Shown: positions 25,896-36,235, counted from the first letter of the stretch. The stretch: DNA of 64,000 nucleotides from Heterobilharzia americana (GCA_944470555.2 OX104127.1:52318934-52382933); one strand, 5' to 3'. Notes: generated by a model from the sequence alone, not told the origin. Translations and numbers: made by a program.

Positions 25896-27430
25896 ATTTT
25901 AAAAAGGAATAAAGCCATTTGTAGCTACCCGAATTTGAAAACTGCAACTCATTTCCTTCTCAAAAGTATTTAAGACATTGTAATTAAACTGAATCCAACC
26001 TGTCTGTTGCACACTAATATTCATAGCTACCTGGAGGTCTAAAGGTGTAGATATAAGGTCATCCGTTGGACCACTCTTGGATGATTTTTTCCTAGCAAAA
26101 CTAGAGAATGGTCCACTGACCGAAATCATTTGCCGGTTAGAAATTATACTGTTGCTATGTGGATGATACCAATAGTGTTCTCAAAAGTGAGGCTTTCAGG
26201 ATGCCATTCTCAATAAGTGCAGTAGTGTTCATCTGGCAGTCAACTTCATATTAAAAGAGGATAAAAATGATAGTACCCCATCTCTTGGTGTTCTGCTGGC
26301 AAGAATATTAGATGAAACTCCGAAAAGAAGTGCATATAAAAAGCTAACATCTACAGGTCAATACACGTACTTCTTCAGTTCCGTACCCTCCCCCCCCCCA
26401 ATACAAAAGGAATCTAGTGAAATACCTAGCATACCATACCACAGCTATTTACTTAAATGATGCAAATGAGGAAGAGTTCGCCACCTTCCGTGGCCTGGTT
26501 AGGTGAAATGGCTATTCAGTGAAGTTTGTAACTAATCATGTGAATGTTACGAAGGTTAAGATATGAGCTCTAACAGCCCTTAAGAAATAAATATTTATGA
26601 AGCTGAAATTTAAGAGTGACACTACCATTGAAATCATCACACAACGCGAAAGAAGAGTCTTGTAAAAAGTATTTCCAGCCGTTAAATTACGTCCCATCTT
26701 CTAAAACCACATGATCCTATGTTTAAGAAATAAAGACAAACTTCCTGGTTCTGCCACTTTCATGTGCATTTATCAGTTCAGTTGCTCCTATAGAGTGTAC
26801 AGTGAGGCAGGTCCATCGTCGGATTTTTTGGCACCACCCATCATGGTTGAGCAAGGGACAAGTTATAACAATAAAGAGCTCCATACTTGCATACCTATTT
26901 AAAATGGGGCATCAAGTAGATACTAAAAAAGATTTCAAAATTATTCATCACTTCCCAAATAATTTACCGCATGGGTTACGCACTCGCTTATTTCACATAG
27001 TAGAGGTGATTGAAATCTACCTTTAAAAAGCTAACGTTTTTATCTGAAAGAAGTTTGTTCGATCACTTTCATCATCATGGCCGTCAACATGATGTAACTT
27101 CTAGTATTACTTTGTACACCTCTTCCTTCCTTTATTTCTGTCACTATTCATATGTTTTCTTATCATTACGTAATCACTTATTGTGAACACTCACCAAAAA
27201 TCACCCCATTTACCCAAGGATGACCTGCTTCATATTTCCTCTATTGATTATTTACATTTTGGTTCCGAAAACATCATCTTCATGACTTATTTAAAATCTA
27301 CAATTATGGTTCACCAACCACTTGACTGGTATTTTGATTAAATTGTAAATGCATGCATTACCGTAGAGCCCAAGATGAAGACCTAATTAAAAAGGAATAT
27401 ATTTCTTCCCTGGATCAGTCTTTTTCGAGA
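25896..27430 (+). mobile_element. Penelope-like element, family A, degenerate copy
   Basis: The plus strand retains PLE reverse transcriptase landmarks in broken frames: a VGPLLDDFFLAKLENGPL stretch (about 26055-26110), then YVDDT (about 26157-26171, motif C), then residues resembling STGQYTYFFSSVP (about 26352-26392). Downstream is the GIY-YIG endonuclease region, MCIYQFSCS at about 26762-26790 and the HHPSWLSKG stretch near 26830. The 3' region (about 27365-27420, tagagcccaagatgaagacc) matches the end of the intact copy at 30.8 kb. Many frameshifts and stops, and an 11-base C run at about 26389-26399. The 5' end is truncated. Confidence 0.8.
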
Positions 27431-27515
27431 ATTAGTCAACCGAATACCTACCTATCTTGTCTCAATGAAAACATATAGATGGCTGAATCCAAGAGAAATT
27501 GAAGCATAAAGTAAA

Positions 27516-28192
27516 CTGATTCAAAAATATTTAAAGCAACTGGTCCCTTTGATAAGTTTAAACAGCGAGCGTAACGAGACGACGAGATTATCTGAAACAT
27601 GTCATCATGTATTGGCGCTATACATTTCGAACAGTCTGATCACACACATAGACTTGTCAAACTATTTATGTGAAAATTTACGAAAAGGATCAATGAAGTT
27701 AATAGGAAATATCGGAGGAATAGGAAGGGAGAGAAAAAGAAAAAAAATCCTTACTCTTGGTATGAAAATTAAAATCAATACTACCAAGGTAGGTTCAACG
27801 TGAGTACATAAAGAGGGTTTGAATTTAGGTATGGAAAGAGCTTTAATAAATTTAAACACTTGGCTCTGACCACTTTTATGTAGTACTTTACAGGCTGTTT
27901 TCATGTCTATCTTATAGTAAGTTTCTAGTATATGTCTGCGCTTATCGGATCTATTGAGGTCATTTGTTTTTGTAGCCATTTAGGTCCATATTCAAGGTTG
28001 TTGTTGTTTCTTTTTCTCTCCCTTCCTATTCCTCCGATATTTCCTATTAACTTCATTGACCCTTTTCGTAAATTTTCACTTAAATAGTTTGACAAGTCCA
28101 TGTGTGTGATCAAACTGTTCGAAATGCGCTAATACATCACGACATGTTTCAGATAATCTTCGTCTTCTCATTACGCTGATTCAAACATATTT
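27516..28192 (-). mobile_element. Penelope-like element, family D, with inverted ends and target-site duplication
   Basis: Two inverted arms of roughly 190-200 bp (about 27570-27745 and 27995-28160; shared core gaaatatcggaggaatagga) enclose a minus-strand remnant of the GIY-YIG protein C terminus (27980-27780: AFKV-like CKVLHKS, then FKFIKALS and PKFKPSLC). The whole is flanked by ctgattcaaaaatattt (27516-27532) and ctgattcaaacatattt (28176-28192), a 17-bp target-site duplication with one mismatch. The element therefore inserted as a unit. Only the last part of the coding region is present. Confidence 0.75.
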
Positions 28193-28479
28193 GCCACTGT
28201 ATTAATTTCAAATAGAATAACATATTTTGTGATGTTACTGATTAACTGATAGACACTAAAGAATAACAGTATGAGTGAATTCGTGCAAAGGTGATACTAC
28301 TCACTGAAATTTTTTTCTGTGTACTTTACAACATTTTTTTTGAGATTATGAAATTATACTGCACTTTTTTATCTAACATGTAAACGCCTATCTGTAAAAC
28401 ATTACGTTGAATAGCTTAGACTGGAATTCAATTATCATATATCTAGAACTATGAAATGATTCAGACAAACTGAATAACT

Positions 28480-28660
28480 CAAGTTGGAATTCATCATGGA
28501 GAGACATCAGTTGGAGGAACACTGGAAACCTGAGAAAACTGGACAGGAGTTTCGTTCTAGAAAAGGACTTCTCGGCAGTGTGCACCCACGCTAAGGGATC
28601 GAACAGTGACCTTCAGGTTCCTTGACAAGCACGTTACAATTGAGGCATTAAGTCAGAATT
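28480..28660 (-). mobile_element. Hammerhead SINE, second family, minus copy of an inverted pair
   Basis: On the minus strand, a tRNA-like part (GAACCTGAAGGTCACTGTTC) leads to a hammerhead at 28583-28537. Its core is CCGAGAA (U4 to C and G8 to A), GAAA is kept, stem III is weak, and GTCCAGTT follows. Inactive by sequence. A plus-strand copy of the same family lies 80-100 bp to the right, so the two are head to head. Confidence 0.65.
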
Positions 28661-28739
28661 CAATTGTCTACATTTCCTATTTCTGTCGGTTCACGATATA
28701 GTGCGAGCTAAACTGAATATCGTCGTTGAGTAATTGCGG

Positions 28740-28935
28740 AACAGTGAATTCCCACCCAGTGGTTATGTGCTGACCACGGAGCCTGAAGGTCTTGGGCTCG
28801 ATCCCTGGCAGCGTCATGGGTGAGCCTTACTGATGAGTCCCACACTAGTACGAAACAGCTGTCCAGTGCTCCCAGTTTTCCTTTGTTCCTCCAACTGATT
28901 TCAGTCTACGATGAATAACAACTTGAAATGTTCAT
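28740..28935 (+). mobile_element. Hammerhead SINE, second family, plus copy of an inverted pair
   Basis: The tRNA-like head cccagtggttatgtgctgac and the B-box-like cttgggctcgatccctgg are followed by a hammerhead at 28824-28875 and the family tail with ccagttttcc and gatgaataacaacttgaaat. This is one of the better-preserved members of the family. The B box matches the pol III consensus apart from one or two bases. Confidence 0.75.
28824..28875 (+). ncRNA. Hammerhead ribozyme, core residues intact
   Basis: The core CTGATGA (28830-28836) and GAAA (28852-28855) are both present. Stem III is ACAG with CTGT, a perfect 4-bp helix with no loop, and the cleavage context is GTC. Stem II (GTCC with GTAC) has one mismatch. 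Stem I is eroded: the 5' side reads CCTTA where the partner strand CAGTG needs CACTG. Known hammerheads need stem I, so activity is doubtful in spite of the intact core. Confidence 0.6.
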
Positions 28936-29052
28936 ATTTATTTGAGTAAAAGATAGCTAATCGGAAGTTCTGCACATGTAATTTCTTCAACATTATTCCA
29001 TATTAGATTTGTTTATTTGATATAAAGCGCATAGTGATACAGTATTATTTAA

Positions 29053-29098
29053 TTGATTACGTTTCGAGCATAAATTATTGCTCATAATCATATCAATG
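29053..29098 (-). ncRNA. PLE-type hammerhead with minimal helix III, mutated core
   Basis: Read on the minus strand: stem I ATTGAT pairs perfectly with ATCAAT; then ATGATTA (expected CTGATGA); one extra T; stem II GAGCA with TGCTC (5 bp); GAAA; then CGTA, which leaves a one-base-pair helix III and a two-base loop before the cut site. Minimal helix III is known for hammerheads in Penelope-like elements. C3 is A and G8 is T, so this copy should be inactive. It sits where a PLE terminal ribozyme would be expected. Confidence 0.5.
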
Positions 29099-29125
29099 TA
29101 ATCACACTTCTTTCGACATCTGATT

Positions 29126-29536
29126 TTATAGTCCTGTCACCTGATCTCTCTTTGTTTTTTGTTTTTTGATTGGTAGTAAAGTTTTCCATATCTCTGGCAT
29201 AGGTGTTGCGTCATTCCTATTACATGTGTTGGGTGTGGATTCGATGAACAAAGATCCAGTAATTAATCTGTCTCTCCACCTAGCTATATTAGACTTAAGT
29301 ACAGTGGTTTTGTCCCATCCTATTGTGTGGTTGTGTGTTAATGAATGTAATGCAATGGCTGAGTGTTTTTCTCGGTTATTGATCTTATTGGGGTCTGCCG
29401 TTCTATGTTTAGCTAAATTCCTATGTTCTGTTAATCTAACTGACCCCGACCGGCTAGTTTGACCTATGTATTTGACTTCACAGTCATTACATGGAATTTG
29501 GTAGATTATATTATTTTGCTTAATTGGTTCTTTCAA
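29126..29536 (-). pseudogene. GIY-YIG endonuclease domain of PLE family B
   Basis: An open 136-codon frame covers a complete-looking GIY-YIG module. IIYQIPCNDC at residues 10-19 supplies the first tyrosine and the CxxC-like pair typical of PLE endonucleases. KYIGQTSR follows at 22-29, then VRLTEH with the conserved Arg and His at about 33-38. A long helical region with HSLTHNHTIGWD follows. In PLEs this domain nicks the target DNA and supplies the primer for reverse transcription. The frame is open here only because the insertion point lies upstream; the RT needed for function is elsewhere and broken. Confidence 0.8.
29514..29531 (+). repeat. Target-site duplication, left copy
   Basis: ttttgcttaattggttct; the right copy at 30895-30913 reads ttttgcattaattggttct, with one inserted base. 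The pair brackets the family A element. Confidence 0.85.
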
Positions 29537-29645
29537 TTAGTTCCTCATCAATGGCTCTACACTAATATAGCATTTTCAAACGTAAAATTACATACCAATC
29601 TAGTGGTGACAGTTGTTCAGTGAAAGGTTATCAATCTCAAAATTT

Positions 29646-30407
29646 CGGAAACCAACGTCAACAGGTCAATACACCCACTTCTTGAGTTTCGTCCCCTTGC
29701 AATATAAACGAAATCTCGTTAAATGTTTGGTCCATCGGGCGAGACTCATCTGTTCAGATGATACTTTTGACGAAGAGCTTCAAATTATCCACGATCTACT
29801 CAGTAGTAATGGATATCCAGAAACGTTCCTGGCTAAAAATATGAACACATCCAATATGAAAACCAGAATGCCTACAGTCTCCAAGAAACCATTGTTTCTA
29901 AGACTACAATTTCGAGGTGACATCATCAGCGAAATTGTGACACAACGCTTAAGAAATGCCATAAGAAGATCATTTAATGCCGCCAAGTTATGTTGTGTTT
30001 TCTACAGCCGGCCGATGATGACCACACGAACTAAAGACAGACTCCCTGACTTCTCCTCTTCTATGTGCATTTACCAGTTCAACTGCTCCTGTGGAGCTAG
30101 TTACATTGGACGTACAGTTAGGCAAGTCCGTCGTCGAATCGCCGAGCATCATCCTTCATGGCTAAGTAAGGGGGAAACCAGACTGACACGAAGCTCAATA
30201 CTCTCTCATCTGATTGACACCGGCCACCGAGTTAACATTCATAATGCCTTTAAAGTTATTTATCACATTCCTTCTCACCTCACCCATCCTCTACGAGTCC
30301 GTCTTTTACATACAGCAGAAGCCATAGGAATCCACCTACACAAGCCAAGTCTGTGTGTTCAGAAGAGATTCGTACAGCCTCTTTCTTTGCCTTGGCCATC
30401 TGTATAG
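29646..30407 (+). pseudogene. PLE family A protein, C-terminal two-thirds (linker and GIY-YIG endonuclease)
   Basis: An uninterrupted frame (open from 29613, about 264 codons) but 5'-truncated: the element-specific sequence starts with FRKPTSTGQYTHFLSF, the segment just after the RT palm. A linker of about 130 residues follows. The endonuclease begins at MCIYQFNCSCGASYIGR (residues 151-167), with the CxC pair, the YIG motif and RRRIAEHH (conserved Arg and His). It ends CVQKRFVQPLSLPWPSV. The RT motifs are absent, so the copy cannot move itself. The absence of stops suggests recent insertion. Confidence 0.85.
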
Positions 30408-30478
30408 CTCATTTATTACAACAAGACTCTTCATTTCATCCACCACACAATTCACTATAACTAGTATTTCAATAGCTC

Positions 30479-30522
<44 letters not shown>
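30479..30522 (+). repeat. (TTA)n microsatellite
   Basis: About 14 uninterrupted TTA units in the 3' untranslated part of the family A element. Confidence 0.95.
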
Positions 30523-30523
<1 letters not shown>

Positions 30524-30894
30524 AGACTTAATCATCTTTCTCTCCCCCTACTGTCTCTAATTACCGTCAACAATTTACCATTTTACGTAACAGTTCATTT
30601 TTGCTCTTTAGTTATCATTATATAAAATATCAATTATGTAAGAACCTGTTCGCAAAATCTTTCTACGATAATTAATCTTTGCTTTAGTTAACTGTCTTAA
30701 TTACCTGACCAATTATCACCTTCTTGAAATTTTGAGATTGATAACCTTTCACTGAACAACTCTCACCACTAGATTGGTATGTAATTTTACGTTTGAAAAT
30801 GCTATATTAGTGTAGAGCCATTGATGAGGAACTAATTGAAAAGAAATATTTCTTCGCTCATATTGTTTGTTTTACTAAATGTCTAAATGGGAAT

Positions 30895-30913
30895 TTTTGC
30901 ATTAATTGGTTCT
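30895..30913 (+). repeat. Target-site duplication, right copy
   Basis: ttttgcattaattggttct, pairing with 29514-29531. Confidence 0.85.
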
Positions 30914-31654
30914 ATCGGATCTTTTAGCCGACAAAGCTTACCTCTAAGTGAGTTTGTTGGTTTAAATGCCACTTTAATTCCAACCTTGTTGAGAATCAAT
31001 CCCACGTATGGTTTCTGATGTTCCTTCCTTGTATGGTATCACAATAGAGGTGCTGATTTCCTTTCTACTTATGTTGTCACTATTATTTGTATTTGTATTA
31101 GTGTTATTATTTTGCTTCTTATGCGTCCGTGTGAATTTCTTAATAAAATGATGGGGATAATTATTAATTATTAACGCTTCTTTTATGTGTTTCAATTCCT
31201 TTTTAAGTCCTTACAATGACTAGTGAGTTTCTCAGCTCTGTTATTTAGACATTTGACTAAACCCGCTTTAACTGACACTGGATGAGATGACTTGAAGTCT
31301 AGATATCTGTTAGAATGTGTTGGTTTTCTGTAGACGGTAGTATCTAAACCACCATCTATCCTTCATTTTATTCTGCAATCCAACATAGGTAATTCTCCTT
31401 GTTCATTTTCTACTTCGTAAGTGAATTGGATTGCGTTAACTATTGAGTTTATGTGTGTCGAGAAACTATCGATATGTTCCGATTTCAACACTGTAAATAT
31501 GTCATCTACATATCGCCACCATATCTTAGGTGTCGGATTATATGTTCGTAAAGCCATATCTTCCTAACTATCCATAAATATATCTGCTACTATAGGGGAT
31601 ATTGGTGATCCCATTCAGGCTCTACATTCGTGTATATATACATATATGTATTTG

Positions 31655-32600
31655 AAATTTGAAAAATTATATCCTATGAGGAAAACTATATACTATATGA
31701 TGATAATGATAATAATAGTAAAATGCATGATGATGGGGATCTGTGACAGTTGAAGTATGGATGATAACAAAGTAGATTACGTAATACATGGGATGGTTCA
31801 TAGAAGGTTTTTATCTGAGAAAGAGGTGCAAAAACTGATGAAAGTGGTAAGTCAACTGAGTATCATGTAATAAGATTAAAGAAGTTAGTTGAGGTGAAAT
31901 AAATGTTTACTAAATAGGTTAAGGTAATGCAGTGAAATAATATCCGAAGAAAATTATAATAACACTGATGGTGATAAAGGAAGGATACAAAGGTTAGATT
32001 AACAAGAAGAGAGGGAAACCGATGAAGGTGGGAAAAAGTCATGGCTATGGTAAAACAGTGACTGTACATTCTTCTTTTGAATACATAGATCAGGCTTCAA
32101 TTGATGAATAGCTGAAGCCTCCGTTATTTGAAGTTGTTGAAGAAGAAGAAAATGTGGGAGGTTTGTGCGAATTTGATAAATAATTTTCGAGTCATTGTCT
32201 GTGTTTGTTGAGTGATGGAAATCAATCAAATGTGTTAGAGTAGAACCTTTTAACTGACCTTCTTTGACCTTTATAAAACCGAACTGGATCTTTTTTATAC
32301 GTGTAGAAGGCATTTTCTGTCTATGGTCGATATACTTTGCTTCACAAGAGCAGGTGAACTGTCTAATCCTATTACACAATACTTAGTTGATTTACCACTT
32401 TCATCAATTTTATCACCCCCTTCTCAGTTATATACCTTCTGCGGACCATTCCGTCTATTACGTAATCTGCTTTGTTATCATTCGTACTTCATAATCATAA
32501 TCATAATCAAAACCTCTTGTCTTCATCCGTTTAATTAATATTGTCATCATCATTATACAGTGTTTAGTTTACTTCGTGGGATATAATTTTTCTAATACCA
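31655..32600 (-). mobile_element. Penelope-like element, family C, with inverted terminal repeats
   Basis: Left arm 31660-31878 and right arm 32375-32598 are diverged inverted repeats of about 220 bp (for example gatgataacaaagtagattacg at left and cgtaatctgctttgttatcat at right). Between them, on the minus strand, is a broken GIY-YIG frame (32379-31999): an RQFTCSCEAKYI stretch with the CxC pair, a damaged YIG region, then LTHLIDFHHS and CIQKKNVQSL. Only the endonuclease part of the protein remains. Both outer edges run into AT repeats, so a target-site duplication cannot be read. Confidence 0.7.
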
Positions 32601-32635
32601 TATATATATATATATATATATATGAATATATATTA
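32600..32635 (+). repeat. (AT)n microsatellite
   Basis: Alternating AT tract at the right edge of the family C element, with one interruption (tgaa). Confidence 0.9.
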
Positions 32636-32754
32636 TTGAAATAATTTTGTAAATTTATGGATTAGGATTTATCAGTCAGCTCAGAGATCAAAATTATCGC
32701 TTGCCTAGAAGTTTTGTATGTATATATTTTATCGTTACTTTTGACATTAACCTC

Positions 32755-33342
32755 GCCTGGTTAACTAGGACACTAGTTACTAGCCGGTCCTAAGCATGGG
32801 TAAAGAGGGAAGATTGGGCGTAGGGCTAGCAACCCTACCCCGTAAAACCAATCCAACCGCTAAAAAAATTTCACAGCACAAACAAAATATAAAACATAAA
32901 AACAAACTTCCTTCTCGCTGGAATCGGAGACACGAAAGGATGCCAGTTGGTGAAAGCCTTCGGGAAGCCAGTCGGCCGATGTGTCCTCCCTCTCTCGATG
33001 AAAGCGAAAGTAAGTATGGGGACATGGGATGTCCGCATCATGTATGCACCTACCAAGGCTGTCCAGATTGCAAAAGAGATGAGGAGGTATAGCACAGAAG
33101 TGCTTGGATTCTGTGAAAGCAAATGGAATGTAAGTGGACTCTATAAACTCTTAATTGGAGAGTCAGTAATCTACTCCAACATTGTCACCCAGATGACAAC
33201 AACGAGAACACAGAGGGAGTGGTTATCATGATTTCCCCGAGATCATCGAAGGTTCTCATGCAGTGGGAACCTGTCTTCTCCAGGATCATAACAGTAAGAT
33301 TCAACTCGAAAGGGAGGAAAGTCACAATCATACAGTGCCAAG
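32755..33342 (+). mobile_element. RTE-clade LINE, 5' end only
   Basis: Starts with an untranslated region rich in short hairpins (32767-32791, and gtaggg with ccctac at 32820-32838), then the start of the endonuclease frame: LPLSMKAKVSMGTWDVRIM (about 32990-33045), the EMRRYSTEVLGFCESKW stretch carrying the catalytic-Glu region of apurinic-type endonucleases, and LLIGESVIYSNI near 33150-33185. A frameshift follows. The sequence stops matching near 33342. Since LINEs normally lose 5' ends, a copy with only the 5' end must be a later deletion or rearrangement. Confidence 0.8.
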
Positions 33343-34214
33343 TCTTTCAGTGAAATTCATCATTATAATTGTGTTTAGCCTGTTTTTACATGGTGAACAA
33401 TCGTTAAAAAAAGTGGGAAAACAGTTGAAGTATATCCTAGTTCCTTGTTGTCATCAGTAAATAGGTGAATACGTCTCTAAACAATGAACAGATTCATAAA
33501 TGGGCTATGAATTGTTTATATTTACATTCAATTCTTTACAACTTGCTTCGTAATGCTAAAGATTTTGTATTCATAAACATTTTGAATTGAAGAAGTGAAT
33601 CTACTGTTGATTTGATTTTAGATTTATATAGTAAATTAAATCCATTAATTAAAATTTTTTGTGTTTTTGTGAAATCGGAGATTTTCTAAGTCTATCCTTC
33701 TATACTAATAGTTATGAGCTAACTGGTGATTTCTCCACTCAATAATCTTTACTCTGTAGATAATCTTTGTTTGTGGCAATTACCCTCAATGATAATAATA
33801 TACAAATGATGGATGATTTGCTATATTGAACACAACAATCTCGTTACCATTTCTTCGTTCTTTATGTTTGATACAGCTGAGACTTTTACCCTTTATTCAC
33901 GGTTAGTCTTATAATCGTGTTTATTAGTGCATAAAGGCTGCTAATAAATACATCAAAATGACATTTATTTCATCAAATAAAAATTTTATTTCCCATTTCT
34001 CTTTTATTTTGAATAAAAAAAATCAACAAATAGGTTTGTAATCAATTTTGAACACCATATATACCTATATGAGCCAAATGACTTATGAGTATGCCCTGAA
34101 TAACAAGCTAACATTTTGATAATCTAACTATGCCTATCTGTCTGAAATCAAAAGACAACACTTTTTGGGAAACACAAAACGATATGGATAATCATACCTG
34201 ATGTACAACAACAA

Positions 34215-34261
<47 letters not shown>

Positions 34262-34519
34262 AGGCCAATGATACTAATTACAGCACAGATTCCTGCCTCA
34301 ACGAAAATGTGTTATACATTTGAAGCAGATTTTACATAATTCCATCTTAGTTTATTTATCCGATGTTTCACGCAGTGAAACTGTTTTATCGACCGAGTAA
34401 CTTCTCGGACGAGTTCGTCTGACATGAATGAAAACATTAATGTCTGTTCAAAACATTATCCATTAAATTTTATTCTTTTTCCGTGGAACGCATCAAACGA
34501 TAATAATCACGCTTTGAGT
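33343..34519. other. AT-rich DNA with an AT microsatellite
   Basis: No gene or recognised repeat other than the long (AT)n tract at 34216-34259. Confidence 0.45.
34216..34259 (+). repeat. (TA)n microsatellite
   Basis: About 20 uninterrupted TA units. Confidence 0.95.
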
Positions 34520-34860
34520 TGGTATTCGTCACGGACTCATATCATTCGGAGGAAAACTGGAAACCTAATAGAACTGGACAGCTGTTTCGTTATGTTATAA
34601 GACTTCTCATCCATGCGAAATCACGACCGCTCCAGGGATCGAGCCCAGGACCTTCATATTCCGTGGGAAGCACCTCCCCCTTGAACCACTGTGTTGTCAC
34701 CCAGCGGTCCATGTTTCTAACTTTTATCAGTTCACAACATAGCGTGGTCAGCACACCTGGTGTCATCACTGAGTATCTGTTATCATATCCACCTAGTTCA
34801 CCCCACCGCTCACTACCTCTCATTGAATACCAATTTGAAATCAATAAATCCCTGCAAACC
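34520..34860 (-). mobile_element. Hammerhead SINE, second family, fairly long copy
   Basis: On the minus strand the head gtgacaacacagtggttcaa holds an A-box-like element and cctgggctcgatccctgg a strong B box. The hammerhead relic (34617-34572) has ATGAGAA for CTGANGA (C3 and G8 changed) with GAAAC, AGCTGTC and CAGTT kept. The tail gaatgatatgagtccgtgac follows. At its upstream end (34823-34850) lies a second, inverted piece of tail-like sequence (ctcattgaataccaatttga). Open frames on both strands across it are incidental. Confidence 0.7.
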
Positions 34861-35771
34861 CCTAAATTGGAGTAATCATGTTATTTCAGACAATATTTCT
34901 GATGCAGTATGAAATTATCAGTGTGTAATACCTAAACCAATTTATCTTTTAATCAAAATTTTTATGCAAAATAATCATGGCATCTAAATATTATTGATAA
35001 TAACAGTATTCTCAGAAATAATACTCAACGGTCAGTTGTTATTAGGTTAGCGTCTGTTTTGGGAGTATGTTGTTTTATAAGATGATAAGGAGAAAAGCAC
35101 GAGTAAATTTGATGGTGTCACTTCATTTGACTGATATGCATATCTGCTGCCGTCTCTAACTATTCCTGTAACAGTCACATGTTTTACGTTTGTGGGCTGA
35201 AAAGGCGTGTTCACAGTAACGGTATTGTTTTCCCGTAAGTCTGCCATTACTTAGGACGACGACAGGTTGGAGACATTTTGAGAGTGGACAATACTACATA
35301 TGTCTATCTGTTAGCATTCGAGTGAATAAGACAAGCTGAAAAGGAGCAGTGTGGTGGAATATATTCGATGGAAGTTTTTGGCAGCTAAAATGTAGACAGA
35401 CCACCTTGTTTTCTTTTCGACAAGCTTAGATGACACTGTCATCTACCGCAGTGTCCAAGTTTTATTGCCATAATCAACCCATCAAGTGTCAAAGAGATCA
35501 TATTAGTACTTTAAGATGACGTTTCTGACTCTGATTTCTGCTTCAGTTAAATGATAAAAACAGTTGGAAATCTCAATTTTAAATTTAAAAAAGGCGGTAC
35601 ACATTACATATCTCTGAGAAGAAACTATGCAATTACTTGTAATTTCGAAACCATACAGTCTTTACTTCACAAATTTATTTTTACACAATGAAATATTTGC
35701 ACATGTTTAACTTACGACGTTTGTTTAGCATCCAGTCCCCTTCGGCTTATCTCATTGACCTCATCGCCACA
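34861..35771. other. AT-rich DNA with one small open frame
   Basis: Only the frame at 35047-35247 stands out. Confidence 0.4.
35047..35247 (-). CDS. Small open frame, unknown product
   Basis: A 66-codon minus-strand frame with an ATG start. Its composition is more protein-like than that of its neighbours (MADLRENNTVTVNTPFQPTN, later VTVTGIVRDGSRYAYQSNE). No signal peptide, membrane segment or known motif. It could be a single exon, a fragment of an unrecognised retroelement, or chance. Confidence 0.2.
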   Translation of the reverse strand: MADLRENNTVTVNTPFQPTNVKHVTVTGIVRDGSRYAYQSNEVTPSNLLVLFSLSSYKTTYSQNRR

Positions 35772-36235
35772 ATTAATATTATTATATTATTGGTCCCTTG
35801 GGTTCCTAATGGAACGTAGGGCTTCAGCAGCACGTCTCCAGTCAACTCTCTTCTCTGAAATCTTTTGAATCTGGCTCCACAACTGCCGACAACCTCTCAT
35901 TTCCTCCGCGCACGATCCCCTCCATGTCACCCTCTGACGTCCAACTCGTCGCTTACCATGGGGATTCCACTCTAGTACCTGGCCTGACTCGCGATGTCCC
36001 CAGTCGGCCTTCTCAGTGTATGCCCAATCCATCTCCACTTCCTCCTGAATATTTGTTGCGTGATAGGTTCTTGGTTGGTTCGTTCCCAGAGCTCCTTGTT
36101 GCTTGTTCTTTCTGGCAATCCATCTGATCTTCAGTAACGAGCCAACGTAGGCATTTGCTGATGAATGTCTGTAGTTTATTGGAAATCCGTTTCGTAACGC
36201 GCTAAGTTTCTGAACCATATAGCAGCGCCACAATG
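35772..36235 (-). mobile_element. RTE-clade LINE, 5'-truncated 3' end with open frame
   Basis: A 148-codon minus-strand frame (36233-35787) is uninterrupted over the RTE C terminus: IARKNKQQGALGTNQPRTYH, then an EEVEMDWAYTEKADWGHRES stretch, then RQRVTWRGSCAEEMRG, ending AAEALRSIRNPRDQ. This is the domain after the RT core, equivalent to 20.96-21.3 kb but better preserved. The 3' terminus is followed by TAATATTATTATATTATT-type sequence (35772-35795). The 5' truncation point is near 36235. It is a dead-on-arrival copy, younger than the 21 kb one. Confidence 0.85.

Larger units (their letters stand above)
29532..30894 (+). mobile_element. Penelope-like element, family A, nested insertion with inverted ends
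   Basis: The element lies exactly between the two target-site copies. Its first 113 bp (29532-29645) are the reverse complement of 30725-30841, nearly without mismatch (shared core atgtaattttacgtttgaaa on the plus strand at right). Inside, a plus-strand frame covers the end of the RT, the linker and the endonuclease. A (TTA)n microsatellite lies in the 3' untranslated part. The outermost 53 bp at the right (30842-30894) have no counterpart on the left. The low divergence of the arms and the long open frame make it the youngest PLE in the window. Confidence 0.9.
29040..31635 (-). mobile_element. Penelope-like element, family B, split by a later insertion
   Basis: The element reads from right to left. 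At 31620-31590 it starts in RT motif B (MGSPISPIVADIF), then motif C WWRYVDDIF (31520-31490), then a linker with an Asn-rich run (NNNTNTNTNN near 31090) and SLRGKLCRLKDP (30945-30910). It is then broken by the family A element at 29532-30894 and resumes at 29531 with PIKQNNIIYQIPCNDC. Its GIY-YIG domain runs to 29126 and its 3' end lies near 29050. The 5' half is missing (truncation near 31635). There are stops and at least one frameshift in the RT. Confidence 0.85.

Noticed and set aside
25899..26129. Minus-strand frame with ISTP, considered as a CRIB-like domain
   Set aside because: It lacks the His pair of CRIB domains, and the plus strand here encodes recognisable PLE reverse transcriptase residues.
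27590..27670. Hammerhead in the terminal repeat of PLE family D
   Set aside because: Only scattered motif pieces (tgacaag, gaaa) at wrong spacing; the three copies do not support a common fold.
30815..30850. Hammerhead at the 3' end of PLE family A (ttgatgagg then gaaa)
   Set aside because: No stem II pairs between the two motifs here or in the copy at 27.37 kb.
34519..34875. 118-codon plus-strand frame as a gene
   Set aside because: It lies antisense to a second-family hammerhead SINE and has no domain.
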